64,000 nt of DNA from Sphaerisporangium perillae (GCF_023276435.1 NZ_JALLPO010000005.1:62001-126000); one strand, 5' to 3'. Positions 17,151 through 26,164 are shown, counted from the first letter of the stretch. Notes: generated from the sequence alone by a model not told the origin. Program-made: numbers and translations.

Positions 17151-17657
17151 ATGGAGAGGATCCTGGTCAGCGCGTGCCTGATAGGGCGGCCGGTGCGCTT
17201 CGACGGCCGCGCCAAGACCGTCGATGACGCGCTGCTCGCGGGCTGGCGGTCCGAGGGCCGGCTGGTGCCGTTGTGCCCGGAGATCGAGGGCGGGCTGCCG
17301 GTGCCGAGGCCGCCCGCCGAGATCGAGGGCGGCGTCGGCGGCGCCGCCGTGCTGACCGGTGCCGCGCGCATCCTCACCCCCGAAGGCGCCGACGTCACGC
17401 GGCACTTCCTCGCCGGGGCCCAGTCCGCCCTCGCGCTCGCGCGGTCGATGGGCATCAGGCTCGCGATCCTCAAGGACGGCAGCCCCTCCTGCGGCAGCCT
17501 GCGCATCCACGACGGCACGTTCCGGGGAAGGGTGACTCCCGGATCCGGGGTGACGGCGGCCCTGCTGGAGGCGAACGGCGTCCGCGTCTTCGGCGAGGAC
17601 CGCCTCGCCGACGCCGCCGCCTACCTCGGCGACCTCGAATCCGCGGTCAGGGGCTGA
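17151..17657 (+). CDS. DUF523 family protein
   Basis: A 168-residue protein of the DUF523 family, widespread and of unknown function. It has the family's conserved cysteines: ILVSACLIG at the N-terminus (Cys8), VPLCPEIEGG, and KDGSPSCGS, which suggest metal or thiol chemistry. I chose the ATG at 17151 because the family begins here (MERILVSACLIGRPVRFDG); GAAGG lies just upstream. The gene converges on the DUF4032 gene and their 3' ends overlap by 11 bp. An imperfect direct repeat of about 20 bp lies just upstream (17063 and 17093). Confidence 0.85.
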   Translation: MERILVSACLIGRPVRFDGRAKTVDDALLAGWRSEGRLVPLCPEIEGGLPVPRPPAEIEGGVGGAAVLTGAARILTPEGADVTRHFLAGAQSALALARSMGIRLAILKDGSPSCGSLRIHDGTFRGRVTPGSGVTAALLEANGVRVFGEDRLADAAAYLGDLESAVRG

Positions 17658-18882
17658 CGGGGTCGGGGGTGGGGTCGCCGCCGATGACGGCTTTCTCGTC
17701 GGGTTTGTAGACCAGCACGGTGGCGATGTAGGACTTCAGGGCCGCCTCCAGCCCGACGTCGCGGCCCTCCCGCTCCGACATGTACCAGCGGTGGTCGAGC
17801 ACCTCGTGGAAGAGCTGAGCGGGCTCCAGCTTGCCGCGCAGCTCCGCCGGGATGGCGTTGACGGTCGGCTGGAAGGTCTCGGCGAGCCAGCGGTGGGCGA
17901 CGATCGCCTCGTCCTCGTGGCGCAATCCCTTGGCGACCCGGAAGGCGTCGAGGTCGTTCAGCAGCCGTCTGGCCTGGTTCTCCTCGACGTCGAGCCCGGT
18001 GAGGCGGAGCAGGCGGCGCTGGTGGTGGCCGGCGTCCACGACCTTGGGCCGCACGATCAGCCGGGCGGTGCCCGCCTTGCGCCTGACCATCATCTCGGCG
18101 ACGTCGAAGCCGAGGGAGTTGAGCCGCCGGATGCGCTGGTCTACCCGGTGCCACTCCACGTCCTCGACGATCTCCTCCTGCGTGAGCTCGTTCCACAGCC
18201 GGTGGTAGCGCTCGCAGAGCTGCTCGGCGAAGGCCAGCGGATCGATCGAGGGGTGCAGGAGGCCGCCCGCCTCCAGGTCCAGCATCTCCCCGTAGATGTT
18301 GACGTGGGCGACCTCGATGTCGTGGCTGCGCTGGCCCTCGCTGATCACCGGGTGCAGCTCGCCGGTCTCCGCGTCCACGAGGTACGCCGCGAACGCCCCC
18401 GCGTCCCGCCTGAACAGCGTGTTGCTCAGCGAGCAGTCGCCCCAGTAGAACCCGGTCAGGTGCAGGCGCACGAGGAGCACGGCCAAGGCGTCCAGCAGGC
18501 GGATGAGCGTGTCGGGACGGAGGGTGCCCGACAGCATCGCCCGGTAGGGCAGCGAGAACTGCAGGTGGCGGGTGACCAGCGCCGAGTCCAGCGGCTCACC
18601 CTCGGCCGACGCCCTGCCCGTGACCACGGCCACGGGCTCGACGGAGGGGGTGTCGAGGCGGCTCAGGTCCCACAGGAGCTGGTACTCCCGCTTGGCGTAC
18701 CGCTCGCTGATCTCCTTGATCGCGTAGACCCGCCCGGAGAGCCGGGCGAACCGGACGACGTGCCGGGAGATGCCGCGCGGCAGCGTCACGAGGTAGTGGT
18801 CGGGCCAGTCTTCCAGGGGGAGATCCCACGGCAGGCGGATCAGATCGGGATCGCTGGGAGCGCCGGTGATCTGGAGCGGCAA
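17647..18882 (-). CDS. DUF4032-domain protein with kinase-like N-terminus
   Basis: A 411-residue protein of the actinobacterial DUF4032 family. The first 210 residues are like a lipopolysaccharide-kinase fold: RVYAIKEISERYAKREYQLL (candidate ATP lysine), TGFYWGDCSLSNTLF in the catalytic-loop position and YLVDAETGEL as the metal-binding Asp. Residues from about 220 hold DUF4032 proper (EQLCERYHRLWNELTQEEI and HHQRRLLRLTGLDVEENQAR). No signal or membrane helix. The function is unknown; phosphotransfer is an inference from the fold. Its 3' end overlaps the convergent DUF523 gene. Confidence 0.85.
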   Translation of the reverse strand: MPLQITGAPSDPDLIRLPWDLPLEDWPDHYLVTLPRGISRHVVRFARLSGRVYAIKEISERYAKREYQLLWDLSRLDTPSVEPVAVVTGRASAEGEPLDSALVTRHLQFSLPYRAMLSGTLRPDTLIRLLDALAVLLVRLHLTGFYWGDCSLSNTLFRRDAGAFAAYLVDAETGELHPVISEGQRSHDIEVAHVNIYGEMLDLEAGGLLHPSIDPLAFAEQLCERYHRLWNELTQEEIVEDVEWHRVDQRIRRLNSLGFDVAEMMVRRKAGTARLIVRPKVVDAGHHQRRLLRLTGLDVEENQARRLLNDLDAFRVAKGLRHEDEAIVAHRWLAETFQPTVNAIPAELRGKLEPAQLFHEVLDHRWYMSEREGRDVGLEAALKSYIATVLVYKPDEKAVIGGDPTPDPVSP

Positions 18883-19163
18883 CCCTGTGCTCCTCGGGGT
18901 GTCGGGGTGGCTGGGGATGTCGGGGGTGTCGCTCCGACGCTAGCCCTTTCGCGCGTTCCGCGGCAGCCGGGTCCGCTTGGTGGGACACCGGCGCCCGGCG
19001 GCCGCCGTACCGGTGCCGTGCCCGGGCCGGCCCCACCACGCCCGGCCGCATCGGCCCGTTGATGCCGACCGTGACCGATCATGACGCACCGTGTCCGGTC
19101 CGCGGCCGGGTCGACGGCGACCGACCGGACCTGTGGCGCTGTGACCTGCCCTTCCGACTCGGG

Positions 19164-19174
19164 TGGTCTAGACC
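19164..19174. promoter_or_regulatory. DasR-like operator core
   Basis: TGGTCTAGACC, containing the perfect palindrome GGTCTAGACC (19165-19174), equals the core of the dre element bound by the GntR regulator DasR, which senses GlcNAc-6-P. The outer bases match on the left (GTGG) but not the right (CCGG). It lies 256 bp before an NgcE-like gene. The site is seen; its use by DasR is inferred. Confidence 0.55.
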
Positions 19175-19336
19175 GGGTCAAAGGGGTGTCGGTTCAGGGT
19201 GGATTTGTGTAATCATCGGCCCATGACCTGTGTGGTTGCTGGGTTACGCGGGAGTTTCGCGCGATGTCCGGCGCCGCCGCTGGTCGCAGGTCGTTTGCTG
19301 GTCGGCCACAGCTCGATCACGGGTGGCCCATACCAC

Positions 19337-19365
19337 TTGACGGTGTGGGGGGATGGACGTACGTT
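19337..19365 (+). promoter_or_regulatory. Promoter of the ngcEFG-type operon
   Basis: TTGACG (19337-19342), a 17-bp spacer and TACGTT (19360-19365) fit the main actinobacterial promoter type well. The predicted start point is near 19372, giving a leader of about 48 nt to the lipoprotein gene. Confidence 0.65.
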
Positions 19366-19375
19366 CCTCAAACGT

Positions 19376-19392
19376 TTAGGAAACTTTCCTAA
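19376..19392. promoter_or_regulatory. Operator-like palindrome over the transcription start
   Basis: TTAGGAAACTTTCCTAA has perfect 8-bp arms around a single central C. It overlaps a second, weaker inverted repeat on its left (TCCTCAAACGTTTAGGA). It sits immediately downstream of the -10 box, so a bound protein would block the polymerase. The sequence type suits a ROK or GntR sugar repressor, which is my inference. Confidence 0.7.
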
Positions 19393-19419
19393 TTGATTGC
19401 CCCATTCCTGGAGGGTTGC

Positions 19420-20871
19420 ATGTCCAACTCCGCCGGCACGCCCCGAGAGATCACCCGGCGGCAGATGCTCCGCCGGATCGGCCTCACCGCACTCGTCGCA
19501 GGCCCCGCGGCGAGCTTCCTCAGCGCCTGCGCGACCGGCGGAGGCAGCTCCGCGGCTTCCCCGACCGCCGCCGCCAGCGGCGGCGCGACCTCGGCCGCGA
19601 ACCCCTTCGGGGTCAAGGCGGACGCCGCCCTCGAAGTCGTCATCTTCAAGGGCGGTCTCGGCGACAGCTACGCCACCGACGTCCACGAGCCGCTGTACAA
19701 GAAGGAATTCCCGAAGGCCACCGTCAAGCACGTCGCCACGCAGCAGATCGCCCAGACGCTGCAGCCCCGCTTCGCCAGCGGCGACGTCCCCGACTTCATC
19801 GCCAACTCCGGCTCCGACCTCATGGACAACGGCGCCCTGCAGTCCGAGGGCCAGCTTCTGGACCTGACCCCGCTGTTCGACGCCCCCTCGATCGACGACC
19901 CGAGCAAGAAGGTCCGGGACACGCTGATCCCCGGCACCGTCGAGTCGGGTCTCATCGCCGACAAGCCGTACATCTTGAACTACGTCTTCACCGGTTACGG
20001 CCTCTGGTACAACAGCAAGCTCTTCCAGGAGAAGGGCTGGACCGCGCCGAAGACGTTCGACGAGTTCAAGACGCTGTGCGACACCATCAAGAAGGCGGGC
20101 ATCACGCCGTACGCCTACGCCGGCAAGAACGCCTCCTACTACCAGTACTGGATGATCCTCATCACGGCTGCGAAGGCCGGGGGCAACCAGGTCCTGATCG
20201 ACATCGACAACCTGGCCGACGGCGCATGGAACAACGACGCGGTGAAGCAGTCCGCCGCCGCGTGGGCCGAGATCGGCAAGTTCATGGACAAGAGCTACGA
20301 AGGTCTCATCCACACCGAGGTCCAGACCCGGCAGAACCAGGACAAGATCGCGCTCTACCCGTCCGGCGCCTGGCTGGAGAACGAGCAGAAGAGCAACACG
20401 CCCGCTTCCTTCGAGTACGCCGTGACGCCGACCCCGAGCCTCACGTCCGCCGACAAGCTGCCGTTCGAGGCCATCCGCGCCGTCGCGGGCGAGCCGTACA
20501 TCATCCCCGCGAAGGGCAAGAACACCGCCGGTGCTCTGGAGTACGCCCGCATCATGCTCTCCAAGGAGGGCGCGAAGGGCTTCATCGAGAAGTCCGGAAG
20601 CCTCACCGTCGTCATCGGCTCCGCCGACGGGCTCAACCTGGCCCCGGGCCTGAAGAGCACCGCCGACGCCCAGAAGGCGGCGGGCGCCAACATCGTCACC
20701 TACAGCAGCTTCGAGAACTGGTACAAGGAGCTGGAGACCGAGCTGCGCAAGCAGACCAACTCGCTGATGTTCGGCCGCATCTCGGCCGAGGAGTTCTGCG
20801 CCAACATGCAGAAGAAGGCCGACGCGGTCAAGGCCGACTCCTCCATCACCAAGCAGAACCGGACGGTGTAG
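19420..20871 (+). CDS. ngcE: NgcE-like sugar-binding lipoprotein of an ABC importer
   Basis: A 483-residue extracellular solute-binding lipoprotein. The N-terminus has a twin-arginine-like stretch (TRRQMLRRIG), a hydrophobic segment and a lipobox (FLSAC). The body matches what I know of NgcE, the N-acetylglucosamine/chitobiose binding protein of Streptomyces: ANPFGVK, LEVVIFKGGLGDSYATDV, TLQPRFASGDVPDFIANSGS, LLDLTPLFDAPSIDDPSKKV and GEPYIIPAKGKN. I chose the ATG at 19420 with GGAGGG eight bases upstream. First gene of a three-gene operon. Substrate assignment comes from remembered family similarity and the DasR-like site, so it is probable, not proven. Confidence 0.82.
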   Translation: MSNSAGTPREITRRQMLRRIGLTALVAGPAASFLSACATGGGSSAASPTAAASGGATSAANPFGVKADAALEVVIFKGGLGDSYATDVHEPLYKKEFPKATVKHVATQQIAQTLQPRFASGDVPDFIANSGSDLMDNGALQSEGQLLDLTPLFDAPSIDDPSKKVRDTLIPGTVESGLIADKPYILNYVFTGYGLWYNSKLFQEKGWTAPKTFDEFKTLCDTIKKAGITPYAYAGKNASYYQYWMILITAAKAGGNQVLIDIDNLADGAWNNDAVKQSAAAWAEIGKFMDKSYEGLIHTEVQTRQNQDKIALYPSGAWLENEQKSNTPASFEYAVTPTPSLTSADKLPFEAIRAVAGEPYIIPAKGKNTAGALEYARIMLSKEGAKGFIEKSGSLTVVIGSADGLNLAPGLKSTADAQKAAGANIVTYSSFENWYKELETELRKQTNSLMFGRISAEEFCANMQKKADAVKADSSITKQNRTV

Positions 20872-20877
20872 CCGATC

Positions 20878-21831
20878 ATGCGGCATGGCGACGGCGGGGC
20901 GGGCGGAAGGCTGCTCTCAGCCAAGATGAGGACGTACGGGTTCATCGTCTCGTTCCTTCTGGTCCCGTTGATCCTGTACGTGGTCTTCGTGATCAGTCCG
21001 TACGCTCAGGCGTTCTACATCTCGTTGACCAACTGGCGCGGCATCTCGGCGAACCCGCAGTACATCGGGTTCGAGAACTTCGGCCGCCTGCTGGACGACG
21101 ACGTCTTCTGGGCGGCGGTCCGCCACCACGGGCTCCTGTTGCTCGCCATGCCGCTGATCACCATCGCGATCGCGCTGTTCTTCTCCTTCCTGCTGAACGT
21201 CGGAGGTGGCAGCAAGGGCGGCGCGATGAGGGGTGTCCGCGGGTCGGGGTTCTACCGGGTCGTGTACTTCTTCCCGCAGGTCCTGGCCGTGGCCGTCGTC
21301 GGCGTCCTGTTCCAGGCGATCTACCGCCCCGACGGGACCGGCGTGCTCAACGGCCTGCTCTCCACGGTGGGCCTCGGCCCCGTCGGCTGGCTCATCACCC
21401 CGGACCTGGCCCTCTGGTCGATCATGGGGGTGGTCGTCTGGCAGTCGGTCGGTTTCTATGTCGTGCTGTTCTCCGCCGGCATGTCGGCCATCCCGAAGGA
21501 CGTCTTCGAGGCGGCGGCGCTCGACGGGGCGGGCCGGTTCCGGCTCTTCTTCGGCATCACGCTCCCGCTGATCTGGGACACCATCCAGGTCGGCTGGGTG
21601 TACCTCGGCATAGCGGCCTTCGACTGCTTCGCGCTCGTGCAGGTGCTCTCGGTGGACCGCGGTGGGCCCGACAACGCCACCACGGTGCTGCCGCTGGAGA
21701 TCTGGCGCACGGCGTTCACCTTCTCCAAGTTCGGTTACGCCTCGGCGATGGGCGTGGCCCTGTTCTTCCTTACCATCACGTTCGCGGCGCTCAGCCTGCG
21801 CGTGACGCGGCGCGAGAGGATCGAGTTCTAG
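20878..21831 (+). CDS. ngcF: ABC importer permease, NgcF-like
   Basis: A 317-residue inner-membrane permease of the MalF type. About six membrane helices are visible (first: FIVSFLLVPLILYVVFVI). The cytoplasmic EAA loop that contacts the ATPase reads EAAALDGAGRFRLFFGITLP. It begins 6 bp after the binding-protein stop and ends 2 bp before the next gene. An extra charged N-terminus (MRHGDGGAGGRLLSAK) precedes the first helix; a later start at the second Met is possible. No ATPase gene follows, as is usual for importers served by a shared MsiK-type ATPase elsewhere. Confidence 0.88.
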   Translation: MRHGDGGAGGRLLSAKMRTYGFIVSFLLVPLILYVVFVISPYAQAFYISLTNWRGISANPQYIGFENFGRLLDDDVFWAAVRHHGLLLLAMPLITIAIALFFSFLLNVGGGSKGGAMRGVRGSGFYRVVYFFPQVLAVAVVGVLFQAIYRPDGTGVLNGLLSTVGLGPVGWLITPDLALWSIMGVVVWQSVGFYVVLFSAGMSAIPKDVFEAAALDGAGRFRLFFGITLPLIWDTIQVGWVYLGIAAFDCFALVQVLSVDRGGPDNATTVLPLEIWRTAFTFSKFGYASAMGVALFFLTITFAALSLRVTRRERIEF

Positions 21832-21833
21832 AC

Positions 21834-22733
21834 ATGGCGATCCAGACCGATGCGGTCCGCGTGGCCCCGCGCGCGGCGGCCCGCCGCCGGCAGAAGAACT
21901 CCGTGGGCGTCTTCGGCGCCCTCTCCCACGTCGCGCTCATCGTGTGGACGATCCTGGTCGTCGGCCCGATCCTGTGGACGTTCCTCGCCTCCTTCAAGAC
22001 CAATCCCGAGATCGTCGGGGACGCGCCGCTCGCGTTGCCGCACAGCTTCGGCTGGGACGCCTGGGGACGGGCGTGGGAGAAGGCGCACGTCGGCAGGTAC
22101 ATGCTGAACACCATCCTGGTCGTCGGCGTGAGCACGCTGTTCACGATGCTGTTCGGATCGATGGCCGCGTACGTGCTGGCGCGGTACAGGTTCTGGGGCA
22201 ACCGGGCGATCTACTACCTGTTCGTGTCGGGGCTGTCCTTCCCGGTGTTCCTGGCGCTGGTCCCGCTGTTCTTCGTGGTGCGCAACCTAGGCCTGATCGA
22301 CACCCACCTCGGCGTGATCCTCGTCTACATCGCCTACTCGCTGCCGTTCACCGTGTTCTTCCTGACGGCGTTCTTCAAGACGCTGCCCACGTCGGTGGCC
22401 GAGGCGGCGATGATGGACGGCTGCTCCCACACGCGGACGTTCTTCCAGATCATGATGCCGATGGCCAGGCCCGGCCTGATCAGCATCACGATCTTCAACA
22501 TCCTCGGCCAGTGGAACCAGTACCTCCTGCCCATCGTGCTGCTGTCGGGCAGCGTCGAGGACAAGTGGCTGATCACGCAGGGCATCGCGAACATCAACAC
22601 CAGCGCCGGCTACGAGGCGGACTGGCCGGGACTGTTCGCCGCGCTCAGCATGGCCATCATCCCCATGATGATCGTCTACATCATCTTCCAGCGGCAGATC
22701 CAGTCCGGTCTCACCGCCGGCGCCGTCAAGTAG
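21834..22733 (+). CDS. ngcG: ABC importer permease, NgcG-like
   Basis: A 299-residue permease of the MalG type with about six membrane helices (VALIVWTILVVGPILWTFLA first) and the EAA loop EAAMMDGCSHTRTFFQIMMP. It starts 2 bp after the NgcF-like stop. The C-terminus (FQRQIQSGLTAGAVK) is the standard MalG-type ending needed for coupling. It completes the membrane part of the importer. An inverted repeat follows the stop. Confidence 0.88.
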   Translation: MAIQTDAVRVAPRAAARRRQKNSVGVFGALSHVALIVWTILVVGPILWTFLASFKTNPEIVGDAPLALPHSFGWDAWGRAWEKAHVGRYMLNTILVVGVSTLFTMLFGSMAAYVLARYRFWGNRAIYYLFVSGLSFPVFLALVPLFFVVRNLGLIDTHLGVILVYIAYSLPFTVFFLTAFFKTLPTSVAEAAMMDGCSHTRTFFQIMMPMARPGLISITIFNILGQWNQYLLPIVLLSGSVEDKWLITQGIANINTSAGYEADWPGLFAALSMAIIPMMIVYIIFQRQIQSGLTAGAVK

Positions 22734-22769
22734 CGGGTGCTTTCGCCTCATCTCGCTGGACTTCATCAT

Positions 22770-22803
22770 TTGCCGGATAAACCCCCTATCGGACTTCCGG
22801 CAA
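22770..22803. repeat. Inverted repeat after the importer operon
   Basis: TTGCCGGA (22770-22777) and TCCGGCAA (22796-22803) form an 8-bp stem with an 18-nt loop. A further TCCGGCAA lies about 12 bp downstream. It could be a weak terminator or an operator for the M6 protease gene; there is no T-tract. Confidence 0.45.
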
Positions 22804-22877
22804 GTGATGGATGATCTCCGGCAAGACGTCCGGCGCGTGCTTGGCCGGACGCCGTGCTCATACGGAGGGGTGAGGCC

Positions 22878-24986
22878 GTGACCGAGTCGTCGACCTATCG
22901 CAGGAAGAGACGACTGACCATACTGATCATCGCCGCCGTGCTCGGTCCCGTGGGACTGGCCGCGGCACCGGCTTCCGCGGAGCCGCCACCGGAACCCGCG
23001 AACCCATGGCAGGCCGACCACTGGCCGCAGCGGCAGCCCTGGCAGGAAGGGGAGCCCGCCGCCGTCCTCAAGGGCAAGCCGGGCGGGCCCGCCGTGATCG
23101 ACCCGCAGAACTGGAAGAACCCCGACCATATGACCTGGGACGACTACAAGCCCGTCCCGGGGACCACCTGGGCCGACCCGGCCGGCGTCGCCTCCAAGCG
23201 CACGTTCAAGGGCGCGCTCGTCCTGCTCGACTACCCCGGCCAGTCGTTCGTGGTGACCCGTCCCGCGCACTCGACGGTGTTCGGAAACCCCAGCTCCGAG
23301 GCGCACGACATCCCCCGCGACCAGGTCGCGCAGTTCTACAAGGACTTCCTCAACACCCCCGGACAGCTCAACCGCGGGCACACCATCAACGAGTACTGGA
23401 TGGAGGACTCCGGCGGCAGGTACGGCGTCGACCTCACCGCGTTCGGCCCGTACGAGATGCCGGGCAAGTCCCACGAGTACGCCATGGAGTTCCAGGCCGG
23501 CACCGCCTGCCCCGCGGGCGACACCTGCAACCGCAACATCCGCACCGACGGGCGCGCCGCGTGGGCCGCCGACGCCGGCGAGGACGAACTCGCCAAGTAC
23601 GACTTCGTCTTCTACCTCAGCGCCGGGCAGGACGAGTCGTCGACCTGGCAGGAGTTCGGGCCGATCAAGTTCCCCACCAAGGAAGAGGTCACCGACGACT
23701 TCGGGCCGCCCGACCCCGCCCTGCCCAACTGGGCCAGGACGCGGTACGTCGAATGGACCTCCTGGGCCTCGGGGTCCACCATCTGGCCCAACGCCGGCGG
23801 CGGATCCTCCACCCAGGCAGAGAGCTCGGGACAGGGCGTCTACGCCCACGAGTTCAGCCACATCCTCGGCATCGGCGACAACTACAACAACCCCTTCAGC
23901 GTGCCGCCGCGCCGCGCGTACACCGGGATCTGGGAGATGCTCAGCCGAGGCAGCTTCAACGGCCCCGGCGGCCCGCACAGCCGGTGGACCATCCCACCCA
24001 CGGGCGGCGGCTCGATGGGCGCACAGCACATGCTCCGCAACAAGATCAAGCTGGAGATGGTGGACGAGAAGAACGTCCTGCGCCTGTCGCGGGAGGCGCT
24101 CGCCGAATCCGGCCTGGTCGTCGCCCGTGTCACCGCTCGCGAGGTCCAGCCGGGCGAGAACGGGCTGTCCGGCGTCAACATCGCCCTCGGCACCGGCGAC
24201 CTCAGCCCCAAGTGCGACCTCGCCACCGAGCCGCTCTGCGACGGCGGCGGCTACGAGAACTACACGGTCGAGGTCGTGGACCGCATGGGCTCCGACTCCT
24301 TCACCCCGGACTCCGGCGTGCTGCTCGCCAAGACCAAGAACCAGGACCGGGCGCCGTTCGAATGGGTCATCGACGCCAACCCGCAGGACATCGGCATGAC
24401 CGACTACGTCCTGCCGGACGGGACGCGCGTCCCCATCACGATCGGCGACTACCGGCAGCTGTCCGACGCCCTCTTCCACGCGGGCACCGACTCCGGCAGC
24501 GAGTACGAGTACGTCGACCCGGCCAATCGCCTGCACTTCTACGTGCTCGACCTGAAGCGTGACAAGCAGGGTGTGCTCTCCTACACGATCGCGATCCGCT
24601 CCCTGGACGGCGCCGGCCCGCAGCGGCGCGCGGTCAAGGTGCTGCCCAGCGCCGCGGTCGCCAAGGGGACGGAGTGGGCGGCGTGCCGCTTCCCGCTGGC
24701 CAACACGGGCGGGGCCGCCGCCTCGCAGGCCCAGCACCCGGAGGACGTCGGCGCGTACCTGAAGTCCGACGTCTACCGCCTGGACACCACCGTCGACGGC
24801 AAGGGATGGTCGACGTGGGCGCCCAACCGGCTGGCCGCCGTCGGTTTCGGTGAAACCACCCTCGTACCCGTCTACGCCCAGCGGAGCAAGGGAGGCGACC
24901 ACCTGGCTCGCCTCAAGCTCACCGCGACCTCCGAGAGCGACCCGTCCAAGAAGTCGACCGCCACCTGCCAGTTGGCCGGCGTCTGA
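22878..24986 (+). CDS. Secreted M6-family metalloprotease
   Basis: A 702-residue exported zinc protease of the immune-inhibitor-A (M6) type. The active site reads HEFSHILGIGD (His324, Glu325, His328, Asp334), the family HExxHxxGxxD form. It starts at the GTG at 22878 with GGAGGGG upstream. A signal peptide (Arg/Lys-rich start, then LIIAAVLGPVGLAAAPASA) precedes a Pro/Trp-rich propeptide region. No C-terminal anchor is seen, so it should be released to the medium. Transcribed alone, behind the sugar importer. A hairpin follows its stop. Confidence 0.9.
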   Translation: MTESSTYRRKRRLTILIIAAVLGPVGLAAAPASAEPPPEPANPWQADHWPQRQPWQEGEPAAVLKGKPGGPAVIDPQNWKNPDHMTWDDYKPVPGTTWADPAGVASKRTFKGALVLLDYPGQSFVVTRPAHSTVFGNPSSEAHDIPRDQVAQFYKDFLNTPGQLNRGHTINEYWMEDSGGRYGVDLTAFGPYEMPGKSHEYAMEFQAGTACPAGDTCNRNIRTDGRAAWAADAGEDELAKYDFVFYLSAGQDESSTWQEFGPIKFPTKEEVTDDFGPPDPALPNWARTRYVEWTSWASGSTIWPNAGGGSSTQAESSGQGVYAHEFSHILGIGDNYNNPFSVPPRRAYTGIWEMLSRGSFNGPGGPHSRWTIPPTGGGSMGAQHMLRNKIKLEMVDEKNVLRLSREALAESGLVVARVTAREVQPGENGLSGVNIALGTGDLSPKCDLATEPLCDGGGYENYTVEVVDRMGSDSFTPDSGVLLAKTKNQDRAPFEWVIDANPQDIGMTDYVLPDGTRVPITIGDYRQLSDALFHAGTDSGSEYEYVDPANRLHFYVLDLKRDKQGVLSYTIAIRSLDGAGPQRRAVKVLPSAAVAKGTEWAACRFPLANTGGAAASQAQHPEDVGAYLKSDVYRLDTTVDGKGWSTWAPNRLAAVGFGETTLVPVYAQRSKGGDHLARLKLTATSESDPSKKSTATCQLAGV

Positions 24987-25010
24987 CCGGTCCGCCCGCC
25001 GTCCGGACGC

Positions 25011-25038
25011 GGCGCTCACCGTTTCTCACGGTGGCGCC
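25011..25038. terminator. Probable terminator hairpin after the M6 protease
   Basis: GGCGC (25011-25015), a bulged T and CACCGT pair with ACGGTG and GCGCC (25028-25038) around a TTCTC loop, an 11-bp stem. It is flanked by two copies of the 17-bp direct repeat GCCCGCCGTCCGGACGC (24994-25010 and 25036-25052). Confidence 0.55.
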
Positions 25039-25138
25039 CGCCGTCCGGACGCCGAACTCCGACCTTCATAAGGTGATCTCTGTATTCCGCACGACGACGC
25101 CCGCCGTGCGCCCGACCACGCGATGACGGGAGACTTCC

Positions 25139-25690
25139 ATGCCACACATCGAACTGGGGAACGACGCGCCCGGGATCAGAGGGCTGATGGAGTACCGGCC
25201 GGAGACCGGCAGGGTGCTCAGCGAGCTCGCCGAGGTGCTGCTGCGGGATGACAACACGCTGACCCGGGGCGAGCGCGAGCTCATCGCCTCCTACGTGTCC
25301 AGCCTCAACCAGTGCCGGTTCTGCTCCGCCTCGCACGCCGCGTTCGCCGCAGCGCAGCTGCCGGGAGGCGCGGAGACCGTCGCCCACGCCTGCTCCGACC
25401 TCGACACCGCCCCGATCTCCGGCAAGCTCAAGGCGCTGCTGCACGTCGCCGCCGCGGTCCAGCGGATCGGCACCGCCGTCACCGCCGACCACGTCGAGGC
25501 GGCGCGCGAGGCCGGCGCCACCGACGTCGAGATCCACGACACCGTGCTCATCGCCGCCGCCTTCTGCATGTACAACCGCTACGTCGACGGCCTGGCCACC
25601 TACGCCCCGGAGGACCCCGAGGCCTACACGCGGATGGCCGACCAGATCGTCACGCACGGCTACCTGGCCCGCCTGTCCGGGCGGCGGTAG
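25139..25690 (+). CDS. AhpD-like / carboxymuconolactone-decarboxylase-family protein
   Basis: A 183-residue all-helical protein of the AhpD/CMD family, the peroxidase-related type. The redox motif is clear: C59-x-x-C62-x-x-x-H66 in QCRFCSASH, preceded by the conserved Glu of LTRGERELIASYVS. The downstream DVEIHDTVLIAAAFCMYNRYVDGL is also typical. Such proteins reduce peroxides or pass electrons in AhpC-like cycles; this one's partner is unknown. Stands alone between the protease and a pterin dehydratase. Confidence 0.88.
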   Translation: MPHIELGNDAPGIRGLMEYRPETGRVLSELAEVLLRDDNTLTRGERELIASYVSSLNQCRFCSASHAAFAAAQLPGGAETVAHACSDLDTAPISGKLKALLHVAAAVQRIGTAVTADHVEAAREAGATDVEIHDTVLIAAAFCMYNRYVDGLATYAPEDPEAYTRMADQIVTHGYLARLSGRR

Positions 25691-25813
25691 CCGGACGCCG
25701 CGCCGGCCGTCCAGGACGGCGACCGGGCGTTCTGGCGCGGCCTGTCCCGGCTGCGATCAGCCACGCCGTCCCGGACGGGCGACAACTCCGCCGTCACGTG
25801 AAAAACTCCTGCC

Positions 25814-26113
25814 ATGGACAGGCTGGACGACGCGGCGATTTCCACCCGGCTGAGCGGGGTGCCCGAATGGCAGCGCGCGGGCGACGAGATCCGGCGTACG
25901 GTCGTCGCCCCCGACTTCCGTACGGCCATCGCCATCGTGAACGACGTGGCCGAGCAGGCCGAGAGTCTCGATCACCATCCGGACATCGACATCCGGTGGC
26001 GCCGGCTGCATCTCGCCCTGACCACTCACGACGCAGGCGGCCTCACCGAGAGGGACTTCACGCTCGCGGCCCGCATCGACGCCATCGCCGCCGACCACGG
26101 CGCCACCGGCTGA
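25814..26113 (+). CDS. 4a-hydroxytetrahydrobiopterin dehydratase (PCD)
   Basis: A 99-residue pterin-4a-carbinolamine dehydratase, which dehydrates the 4a-hydroxy pterin left by pterin-dependent hydroxylases. The family motif (E-x-x-x-H-H-P-x5-W ... H ... D) is complete: ESLDHHPDIDIRWRRLHLAL then THDAGGLTERD. Starts at the ATG at 25814. No aromatic amino acid hydroxylase is nearby. In actinobacteria the gene is often orphan and its physiological role is unsettled. Confidence 0.9.
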   Translation: MDRLDDAAISTRLSGVPEWQRAGDEIRRTVVAPDFRTAIAIVNDVAEQAESLDHHPDIDIRWRRLHLALTTHDAGGLTERDFTLAARIDAIAADHGATG

Positions 26114-26164
26114 CCCCGTCGTTCCGCGGCCCGATGCCGGCCGAGGTGACTAGAATCTCGTTCT

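Noticed and set aside
19223-19396. Possible short leader peptide of 57 codons before the sugar importer
   Set aside because: It overlaps the -35/-10 boxes and the palindrome, has no ribosome site and an unconvincing composition.
19416-22733. A single very long plus frame across the whole sugar-importer operon
   Set aside because: Only its last 299 codons (NgcG) are real. The earlier part is a shifted reading of ngcE and ngcF and lacks any sense.
22287-25019. A 910-codon minus-strand frame opposite NgcG and the M6 protease
   Set aside because: Antisense shadow: no motif, biased composition, and the plus-strand genes have clear catalytic residues.
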